This document shows positions 49,001 through 61,000 of a DNA stretch of 64,000 nucleotides, one piece after another; position 1 is the stretch's first letter; each line of letters opens with the position of its first letter. This stretch comes from Xestospongia bergquistia. Its lineage: Eukaryota; Porifera; Demospongiae; Haplosclerida; Petrosiidae. The translations under genes and the position numbers were made by a program. Location: contig OZ014411.1 in NCBI GenBank assembly GCA_963965975.1, positions 13,160,501 through 13,224,500 on the forward strand, given 5' to 3'. Under the pieces are notes generated by a model. That model worked only from the letters and a program-made list of their open reading frames with translations, had not been told where the DNA came from and did not search any database.

Positions 49001-52000
49001 AAAATATAATAGTCGGTAAGTGTTATATAATGTAGTATAAATCCTAAGAATATTGATTGTGACATTGACATTTTCTTACTCTATTGCTTTCTTCTTCCAC
49101 ATCTATTTTGCTATAATTACTTTTTCATATGAATTATGTCCTTTAAAATATAATAGTTGGTAAGTGTTATATAATGTAGTATAAATCCTAAGAATATTGA
49201 TTGTGACATTGACATTTTCTTACTCTATTGCTTTCTTCTTCCACATCTATTTTGCTATAATTACTTTTTCATATGAATTATGTCCTTTAAAATGTAATAG
49301 TTGGTAAGTGTTATATAGTATAGTATAACTCCTAAGAATAATGATTGTGACATTGACATTTTCTTCCTGTATTGTTTTCTTCTTCCACATCTATTGTGCT
49401 GTAATTACTTGTCATCTGAATTATGTCCTTTAAAATATAATAGTCGGTAAGTGTTATATAATGTAATATAAATTCTAAGAATATTGATTGTGACATTGAC
49501 ATTTTCTTACTCAATTGTTTTCTTCTTCCACATCTATTTTGCTATAATTACATGTCATCTAAATTACATCTTTTAAAATATAATAGGATGTAAGTGTTAT
49601 ATAATGTAGTATAAATCCTAAGAATATTGATTGTGACATTGACATTTTCTTACTCTATTGCTTTCTTCTTCCATATCTATTGTGCTGTAATTACTTGTCA
49701 TCTGAATTATGTCCTTTAAAATATAATAGGCAGTAAGTGTTATATAATGTGGTATAACTCCTAAGAATAATGATTGTGACATTGACATTTTCTTACTCAA
49801 TTGTTTTCTTCTTCCACATCTATTGTGCTGTAATTACTTGTCATCTGAATTATGTCCTTTAAAATATAATAGTCGGTAAGTGTTATATAATGTAGTATAA
49901 ATTCTAAGAATATTGATTGTGACATTTACATTTTCTTACTCTGTTGTTTTCTTCTTCCACATCTTTTCTGCTGTAATCTGAATATGTCCTTTACAATATA
50001 ATAGGTTAACTGTGATATGTTATTATAGTATTAGTTCTAAATCAGGGTTTTATTTAGAAAAATGGACAAGGTGGGGGACAAAATAATTTAGGGGGGCAAT
50101 GGGACTGCAGGTGACAACGTGCCCTCGGGTGTGGAGGCATGTCTCCCAGAAAAGTTTTGAATTTTAGACCCTCTGAGATTGCTTCTGGCACATTTTCAGA
50201 CCATTTGTGGTTTTCAAATAACATGATGAGATGACCTTCTTTCTGGTGGTGATAAGACACTTAGCACCTATAGACCAAGTTACACTCGTGCTGATAAGGC
50301 ACTTAGGAGTAATTTAACACCCATAGACTATTGGTTAAAACTGTACATTCTCCTTGTGTTTAGCCTAAGGTTATCTTATACTGTATATTCCTTGTGCTGA
50401 GTTTCAGTTCTGTATTCATTACATCCAATTATCCCTTGAAAAAAAATAGCTATCCTAATATCCAAGGAGGGGATCAAATGCCTCCCACCCCAAATGAAAC
50501 CCTGTTAATGCACAGAATGAAATGTAAGACAATACATGATTGTTAAACCTTGTGCAAATAATTGTTTATTATCATTATATTATTAGCTTGTAGTGGTGGA
50601 TGATGAATGATTATTTAAACTTGTACAAATAATTTAACCTAAGTATGTGTATATACAGTGCCTTTTCATATTTGTTTTATTGTAAAAACATGTATCATGG
50701 ACAATTGTTGTATTATGCCGTAATTTTGAAGAAGTTTTTCTTTTATGTTAGAAAAAAGTATTTATTTTTGACACAGTATTTAATTTACATTTATATTGTT
50801 TTCTCAATTATTGAGAGTGATTTGAGTGATATTTTGTTTGTATATGTAATGTTGTCTAGGTTTATAATGTTTATGCTGTATTTACATATAGCAGTAGTGA
50901 TATTGATAATGTACAGATGTTATGATATATTCTCTTGGTTCATGTTAATGTAATTATTATAATATATTTAGGATGGATCTACTCCAGTCATGTTAGCAGC
51001 AATGAATGGACACAAAGATGTTGTTTTGATTTTAACCCATAAAGGAGTCAATCTAGACATTGTCAACACAGTAAGTGTTCATGTATACATGTTATATGAT
51101 AAAAGCTGTATAAGTGAAATTATAATATAACTTCTTTTGCTAAAAGTGACAGTTGTTGTTATAGTATTATAAAAAAGTTTGAAATATTATCTTCTAAAAA
51201 TATGTCAAATATAATGAATATTGGAAAGGATACAAAGCTCTTATCACAATGTTAATAAAAAGTGTTTTTTATAAGATGTGTATTAACCAATTTACCTACT
51301 TATTATCATTGGACATGATGAAATGACTAGACATGACATCACCATAAATTTTCCATAGTTGTATCATATACTCAGACTAAAATAGCAGTAAAGGACATGA
51401 ATTGAAGTATTAGTTGTCTTATGTAGTCATGTCCTTCATGTATAACGTGACTTACATTTACACGATATACGAATGAAATATGTTATAATGATAATGACAA
51501 AGTAGAGAGATAAGACAAAAGATAAGGTCTGTATGTTTGTACTGTTATTATAGAGTTAATGGTTTTATATTACAATTGATTATTTGTATGTTTTCTTTTT
51601 TAGAGAGGATGGTCAGCCCTTCATTATGCAAGTGACAAAGGATATGCAGATATTGTTGATGTATTAGTCAACCAAAATGCTGATATCAATATTGTTACTA
51701 AAGTAATTTTAATCATGAGAATGAAGTGTAATTTTCAAGCTGTGTTTAATGGATAGTAACTATTAGACAAGACATAGCATCAACATTATAATGATACAAG
51801 ACAATTGTACCTTACCTTAAACAATATATGATGTAGGAGGTAGCATTGGTGTAAGTACACTATGATGTATTTTCTTCATCCTACTTTTAGTTTTGTTTGT
51901 GCCAAGATAATTACAAAAGTATAAGGCTTTAATGATCATTTTTATACAAACGTTATGTTTTTATGTAATGTATATGCCTATATAAGTGTTATTTCAAATG

Positions 52001-55000
52001 GTTTATCAATGACAGTTAGAGTTTATACTGACCTTTGAAGTATCCTCTGTGTGAGAAACCATTTTTATGCATTAATTAGTTATAAACATATTAACATGTA
52101 CATAAGACAGACTATAAATTTGAAGAAATGTCAATAAGTCACTATTAAGTCTATTCTATTAGATTGCTTGCGATGTTTACATTTTGTTTACTCTATTGTT
52201 TTCTTTTTCCATAACTATTGTGCTGTAATTACATGTCATCTGTATTATGGTGTGTAATTACTTGTCATCTGAATTATGTCATTTAAAATATAATAGGCAG
52301 TAAGTGTTATATAATGTAGTATAACTCCTAAGAATATTGATTGTGACATTGACATTTTCTTACTCTATTGTTTTCTTCTTCCACATCTATTGTGCTGTAA
52401 TTACTTGTGATCTGAATTATGTCTTTAAAATTTAATAGCATGTAAGTGTTATATAATGTAGTATAACTCCTAAGAGTAATGATTGTGACATTTACATTTT
52501 CTTACTCTATTGCTTTCTTCTTCCACATCTATTGTGCTGTAATTACTTGTCATCTTTATTACGTCTATTAAAATATAATAGAGAGTGTATAATGTAGTAT
52601 AACTCCTAAGAATATTGATTGTGTCATTGACATCTTCTTACTCTATTGTTTTCTTCTTCCACATCTATTGTGCTATAATTACTTGTCATCTGAATTACGT
52701 CTTTTAAAATATAATAGGATGTAAGTGTTATATAATGTAGTATAAATCCTAAGAATAATGATTGTGACATTAACATTTTCTTACTCAATTGTTTTCTTCT
52801 CCCACATCTATTGTGCTGTAATTACTTGTCATCTGAATTACGTCTTTTAAAATATAATAGGATGTAAGTGTTATATAACGTACTATAAATCCTATTAATA
52901 TTGATTGTGACATTTACATTTTCTTACTCTATTGCTTTCTTCTTCCACATCTATTGTGTTGTAATTACTTGTCATCTAAATTATGTCCTTTAAAATATAA
53001 TAGGATGTAAGTGTTATATAATGTAGTATAACTCCTAAGAATATTGATTGTGACATTGATATTTTCTTACTCTATTGTTTTCTTCTTCCACATCTATTGT
53101 GCTGTGATATCTCGTCATTTGAATGTGTCCTTTACAATATTAATAGTTTGTAAGTGTTATATAATGTAGTATAAATCCTAAGAGTATTGATTGTGACATT
53201 GACATTTTCTTACTCTATTGCTTTCTTCTTCCACATCTATTTTGCTATAATTACTTTTTCATATGAATTATGTCCTTTAAAATGTAATAGTTGGTAAGTG
53301 TTATATAGTATAGTATAACTCCTAAGAATAATGATTGTGACATTGACATTTTCTTCCTGTATTGTTTTCTTCTTCCACATCTATTGTGCTGTAATTACTT
53401 GTCATCTGAATTATGTCCTTTAAAATATAATAGTCGGTAAGTGTTATATAATGTAATATAAATTCTAAGAATATTGATTGTGACATTGACATTTTCTTAC
53501 TCAATTGTTTTCTTCTTCCACATCTATTTTGCTATAATTACATGTCATCTAAATTACATCTTTTAAAATATAATAGGATGTAAGTGTTATATAATGTAGT
53601 ATAAATCCTAAGAATATTGATTGTGACATTGACATTTTCTTACTCTATTGCTTTCTTCTTCCATATCTATTGTGCTGTAATTACTTGTCATCTGAATTAT
53701 GTCCTTTAAAATATAATAGGCAGTAAGTGTTATATAATGTGGTATAACTCCTAAGAATAATGATTGTGACATTGACATTTTCTTACTCAATTGTTTTCTT
53801 CTTCCACATCTATTGTGCTGTAATTACTTGTCATCTGAATTATGTCCTTTAAAATATAATAGTCGGTAAGTGTTATATAATGTAGTATAAATTCTAAGAA
53901 TATTGATTGTGACATTTACATTTTCTTACTCTGTTGTTTTCTTCTTCCACATCTTTTCTGCTGTAATCTGAATATGTCCTTTACAATATAATAGGTTAAC
54001 TGTGATATGTTATTATAGTATTAGTTCTAAATCAGGGTTTTATTTAGAAAAATGGACAAGGTGGGGGACAAAATAATTTAGGGGGGCAATGGGACTGCAG
54101 GTGACAACGTGCCCTCGGGTGTGGAGGCATGTCTCCCAGAAAAGTTTTGAATTTTAGACCCTCTGAGATTGCTTCTGGCACATTTTCAGACCATTTGTGG
54201 TTTTCAAATAACATGATGAGATGACCTTCTTTCTGGTGGTGATAAGACACTTAGCACCTATAGACCAAGTTACACTCGTGCTGATAAGGCACTTAGGAGT
54301 AATTTAACACCCATAGACTATTGGTTAAAACTGTACATTCTCCTTGTGTTTAGCCTAAGGTTATCTTATACTGTATATTCCTTGTGCTGAGTTTCAGTTC
54401 TGTATTCATTACATCCAATTATCCCTTGAAAAAAAATAGCTATCCTAATATCCAAGGAGGGGATCAAATGCCTCCCACCCCAAATGAAACCCTGTTAATG
54501 CACAGAATGAAATGTAAGACAATACATGATTGTTAAACCTTGTGCAAATAATTGTTTATTATCATTATATTATTAGCTTGTAGTGGTGGATGATGAATGA
54601 TTATTTAAACTTGTACAAATAATTTAACCTAAGTATGTGTATATACAGTGCCTTTTCATATTTGTTTTATTGTAAAAACATGTATCATGGACAATTGTTG
54701 TATTATGCCGTAATTTTGAAGAAGTTTTTCTTTTATGTTAGAAAAAAGTATTTATTTTTGACACAGTATTTAATTTACATTTATATTGTTTTCTCAATTA
54801 TTGAGAGTGATTTGAGTGATATTTTGTTTGTATATGTAATGTTGTCTAGGTTTATAATGTTTATGCTGTATTTACATATAGCAGTAGTGATATTGATAAT
54901 GTACAGATGTTATGATATATTCTCTTGGTTCATGTTAATGTAATTATTATAATATATTTAGGATGGATCTACTCCAGTCATGTTAGCAGCAATGAATGGA

Positions 55001-58000
55001 CACAAAGATGTTGTTTTGATTTTAACCCATAAAGGAGTCAATCTAGACATTGTCAACACAGTAAGTGTTCATGTATACATGTTATATGATAAAAGCTGTA
55101 TAAGTGAAATTATAATATAACTTCTTTTGCTAAAAGTGACAGTTGTTGTTATAGTATTATAAAAAAGTTTGAAATATTATCTTCTAAAAATATGTCAAAT
55201 ATAATGAATATTGGAAAGGATACAAAGCTCTTATCACAATGTTAATAAAAAGTGTTTTTTATAAGATGTGTATTAACCAATTTACCTACTTATTATCATT
55301 GGACATGATGAAATGACTAGACATGACATCACCATAAATTTTCCATAGTTGTATCATATACTCAGACTAAAATAGCAGTAAAGGACATGAATTGAAGTAT
55401 TAGTTGTCTTATGTAGTCATGTCCTTCATGTATAACGTGACTTACATTTACACGATATACGAATGAAATATGTTATAATGATAATGACAAAGTAGAGAGA
55501 TAAGACAAAAGATAAGGTCTGTATGTTTGTACTGTTATTATAGAGTTAATGGTTTTATATTACAATTGATTATTTGTATGTTTTCTTTTTTAGAGAGGAT
55601 GGTCAGCCCTTCATTATGCAAGTGACAAAGGATATGCAGATATTGTTGATGTATTAGTCAACCAAAATGCTGATATCAATATTGTTACTAAAGTAATTTT
55701 AATCATGAGAATGAAGTGTAATTTTCAAGCTGTGTTTAATGGATAGTAACTATTAGACAAGACATAGCATCAACATTATAATGATACAAGACAATTGTAC
55801 CTTACCTTAAACAATATATGATGTAGGAGGTAGCATTGGTGTAAGTACACTATGATGTATTTTCTTCATCCTACTTTTAGTTTTGTTTGTGCCAAGATAA
55901 TTACAAAAGTATAAGGCTTTAATGATCATTTTTATACAAACGTTATGTTTTTATGTAATGTATATGCCTATATAAGTGTTATTTCAAATGGTTTATCAAT
56001 GACAGTTAGAGTTTATACTGACCTTTGAAGTATCCTCTGTGTGAGAAACCATTTTTATGCATTAATTAGTTATAAACATATTAACATGTACATAAGACAG
56101 ACTATAAATTTGAAGAAATGTCAATAAGTCACTATTAAGTCTATTCTATTAGATTGCTTGCGATGTTTACATTTTGTTTACTCTATTGTTTTCTTTTTCC
56201 ATAACTATTGTGCTGTAATTACATGTCATCTGTATTATGGTGTGTAATTACTTGTCATCTGAATTATGTCATTTAAAATATAATAGGCAGTAAGTGTTAT
56301 ATAATGTAGTATAACTCCTAAGAATATTGATTGTGACATTGACATTTTCTTACTCTATTGTTTTCTTCTTCCACATCTATTGTGCTGTAATTACTTGTGA
56401 TCTGAATTATGTCTTTAAAATTTAATAGCATGTAAGTGTTATATAATGTAGTATAACTCCTAAGAGTAATGATTGTGACATTTACATTTTCTTACTCTAT
56501 TGCTTTCTTCTTCCACATCTATTGTGCTGTAATTACTTGTCATCTTTATTACGTCTATTAAAATATAATAGAGAGTGTATAATGTAGTATAACTCCTAAG
56601 AATATTGATTGTGTCATTGACATCTTCTTACTCTATTGTTTTCTTCTTCCACATCTATTGTGCTATAATTACTTGTCATCTGAATTACGTCTTTTAAAAT
56701 ATAATAGGATGTAAGTGTTATATAATGTAGTATAAATCCTAAGAATAATGATTGTGACATTAACATTTTCTTACTCAATTGTTTTCTTCTCCCACATCTA
56801 TTGTGCTGTAATTACTTGTCATCTGAATTACGTCTTTTAAAATATAATAGGATGTAAGTGTTATATAACGTACTATAAATCCTATTAATATTGATTGTGA
56901 CATTTACATTTTCTTACTCTATTGCTTTCTTCTTCCACATCTATTGTGTTGTAATTACTTGTCATCTAAATTATGTCCTTTAAAATATAATAGGATGTAA
57001 GTGTTATATAATGTAGTATAACTCCTAAGAATATTGATTGTGACATTGATATTTTCTTACTCTATTGTTTTCTTCTTCCACATCTATTGTGCTGTAATAC
57101 CTTGTCATCTGAATTACGTCTATTAAAATATAATAGAGAGTAAGTGTTATATAATGTAGTATAACTCCTAAAAATATTTATTGTGACATTGACATTTTCT
57201 TACTCTATTGTTTTTTTCTTCCACATCTATTGTGCTGTAATTACTTGTCATCTGAATTATGTCCTTTAAAATATAATAGAGAGTAAGTGTTATATAATGT
57301 AGTATAACTCCTAAGAATATTGATTGTGACATTGATATTTTCTTACTCTATTGTTTTCTTCTTCCACATCTATTGTGCTGTAATACCTTGTCATCTGAAT
57401 TACGTCTATTAAAATATAATAGAGAGTAAGTGTTATATAATGTAGTATAACTCCTAAAAATATTTATTGTGACATTGACATTTTCTTACTCTATTGTTTT
57501 TTTCTTCCACATCTATTGTGCTGTAATTACTTGTCATCTGAATTATGTCCTTTAAAATATAATAGAGAGTAAGTGTTATATAATGTAGTATAAATCCTGA
57601 GAGTATTAATTGTGACATTGACATTTTCTTATTCTATTGTTTTTCTTCTTCCACATCTATTGTGCTGTAATTACGTGTCATCTGAATTATGTCCTTTAAA
57701 ATATAATAGAGAGTAAGTGTTATATAATGTAGTATAAATCCTAAGAATATTGATTGTGATATTGACATTTTCTTACTCTATTGTTTTCTTCTTCCACATC
57801 AATTATGCTGTAATTACTGGTCGTCTGAATTATGTCCTTTAATTATAATAGGCTGTAAGTGTTATATAATGTAGTATAACTCCTAAGAATATTGATTGTG
57901 ACATTGACATTTTCTTACTCTATTGTTTTCTTCTGCCACATCTATTGTGCTGTAATTACTTGTCATCTAAATTACGTCTATTAAAATATAATAGAGAGTA

Positions 58001-61000
58001 AGTATTATATAATGTACTATAACTCCTAAGTATATTGTTTGTGACATTGACATTTTCTTACTCTATTGTTTTCTTCTTCCACATCTATTGTGCTGTAATT
58101 ACTTGTCATCTGAATTATGTCTTTTAAAATATAATAGAATGTAAGTGTTATATAATGTAGTATGAATCCTAAGAGTATTAATTGTGACATTGACATTTTC
58201 TTACTCTACTGTTTTCTTCTTCCACATCTATTTTGCTGTAATTACTTGTCATCTGAATTACGTCTTTTAAAATATAATAGTTGGTAAGTGTTATATAATG
58301 TAGTATAACTCCTAAGAATATTGATTGTGACATTGACATTTTCTTACTCTATTGTTTTCTTCTTCCACATCTATTTTGCTGTAATTACTTGTCATCTGAA
58401 TTATGTCCTTTACAATATAATAGTTGGTAAGTGTTATATAATGTAGTATAACTCCTAAGAATATTGATTGTGACATTGACATTTTCTTACTCTATTGTTT
58501 TCTTCTTCCACATCTATTGTGCTGCAATTACTTGTCATCTGAATTACGTCTTTTAAAATATAATAGTTGGTAAGTGTTATATAATGTAGTATAAAACCTA
58601 AGAATATTGATTGTGACATTGACATTTTCTTACTCTATTGCTTTCTTCTTCCACATCTATTGTGCTGTAATTACTTGTCATCTGAATTATGTCCTTTGAA
58701 ATATAATAGGCAGTAAGTGTTATATAATGTGTATAACTCCTAAGAGTATTGATTGTGACATTGACATTTTCTTACTCTATTGCTTTCTTCTTCCACATCT
58801 ATTGTGCTGTAATTACTTGTCATCTGAATTATGTCCTTTGAAATATAATAGGCAGTAAGTGTTATATAATGTGTATAACTCCTAAGAGTATTGATTGTGA
58901 CATTGACATTTTCTTACTCTATTGCTTTCTTCTTCCACATCTATTGTGCTGTAATTACTTGTCATCTGAATTATGTCCTTTAAAATATAATAGGTGGTAA
59001 GTGTTATATAATGTAGTATAACTCCTAAGAATAATGATTGTGACATTGACATTTTCTTACTCTATTGTTTTCTTCTTCCACATCTATTGTGCTGTAATTA
59101 CTTGTCATCTGAATTACATCTATTAAAAAATAATAGGAGGTAAGTGTTATATAATGTAGTATAACTCCAAAGTATATTGATTGTGACATTGACATTTTTT
59201 TACTCTATTGTTTTCTTCATCCACATGTATTGTGCTGTAATTACTTGTCATCTGAATTACATCTATTAAAAAATAATAGGAGGTAAGTGTTATATAATGT
59301 AGTATAACTCCAAAGTATATTGATTGTGACATTGACATTTTTTTACTCTATTGTTTTCTTCATCCACATGTATTGTGCTGTAATTACTTGTCATCTGAAT
59401 TACATCTATTAAAATATAATAGAGAGTAAGTGTTATATAATGTAGTATAACTCCTAAGTATATTGATTGTGACATTGACATTTTCTTACTCTATTGTTTT
59501 CTTCTTCCACATGTATTGTGCTGTAATTACTTGTCATCTGAATTACATCTATTAAAATATAATAGAGAGTAAGTGTTATATAATGTAGTATAACTCCTAA
59601 GTATATTGATTGTGACATTGACATTTTCTTACTCTATTGTTTTCTTCTTCCACATCTATTGTGCTGTGATTACTTGTCATCTGAATTATGTTGTTTAAAA
59701 TATAATAGTTGGTAAGTGTTATATAATGTAGTATAACTCCTAAGAATAATGATTGTGACATTGACATTTTCTTACTCTATTCTTTTCTTCTCCCACATCT
59801 ATTGTGCTGTAATTACTTGTCATCTGAATTATGTCCTTTAAAATATAATAGGTGGTAAGTGTTATATAATGTAGTATAACTCCTAAGAATAATGATTGTT
59901 ATATTGGCATTTTCTTATTTTATTGATTTCTTCTTCCACATCTATTGTGCTGTGATATCTCGTCACTTGAATGTGTCATTTACAACATTAATAGACAGTA
60001 AGTGTTATATAATGTAGTATAAATCCTAAGAATATTGATTGACATTGACAGTTTCTTATTTCTTCTTCCACATCTATTGTGCTGTGATATCTCGTCATTT
60101 GAATGTGTCCTTTACAATATTAATAGACGGTAAGTGTTATATAATGTAGTATAACTCCTAAGAGTATTGATTGTGACGTTGACATTTTCTTACTCTATTG
60201 TTTTCTTCTTCCACATCTATTGTGCTATAATTACTTGTCATCTGAATTACGTCTTTAAAATATAATAGGATGTAAGTATTATATAATGTAGTATAAATCC
60301 TAAGAGTATTGATTGTGACATTGACATTTTCTTACTCTATTGTTTTCTTCTTCCACATCTATTGTGCTGTAATTACTTGTCATTTGAATTATGTCCTTTA
60401 AAATATAATAGGATGTAAGTGTTATATAATGTAGTATAACTCCTAAGAATATTGATTGTGACATTGACATTTTCTTACTCAATTGTTTTCTTCTTCCACA
60501 TCTATTGTGCTGTAATAACTTGTCATCTGAATTACGTCTTTTAAAATATAATAGGATGTAAATGTTATATAATGTAGTATAAATCCAAAGAATATTGATT
60601 GTGACATTGACATTTTCTTACTCTATTGTTTTCTTCTTCCACATCTATTGTGCTATAATTACTTGTCATCTGAATTATGTCCTTTGAAATATAATAGGCA
60701 GTAAGTGTTATATAATGTGGTATAACTCCTAAGAATATTGATTGTGACATTGACTTTTTCTTGCTCAATTGTTTTGTTTTTCCACATCTATTGTGCTGTA
60801 ATACCTTGTCATCTGAATTATGTCTATTAAAATACAATAGAGAGTAAGTGTTATATAATGTAGTATAACTCCTAAGTATATTGATTTTGACATTGACATT
60901 TTCTTACTCTATTGTTTTCTTCTTCCACATCTATTGTGCTGTGATTACTTGTCATCTGAATTATGTCCTTTAAAATATAATAGAAAGTAAGTGTTATATA

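Larger units (their letters stand above)
49194..57095 (+). repeat. 3990-bp tandem duplication, copies apparently identical
   Basis: 49194-53105 equals 53184-57095 at an offset of 3990 in every stretch I compared. The unit contains the end of a satellite array, the hAT-like MITE, one B exon, one A exon and the start of the next array. Borders fall inside satellite units, so unequal crossing-over between units is the likely cause. Assembly duplication of two haplotypes is the alternative. Confidence 0.9.

Noticed and set aside
50054..50260. Minus-strand ORF ending in a Pro/Cys-rich stretch, present three times
   Set aside because: It lies wholly within the hAT-like MITE copies and is not conserved at its C-terminus in copy 3.
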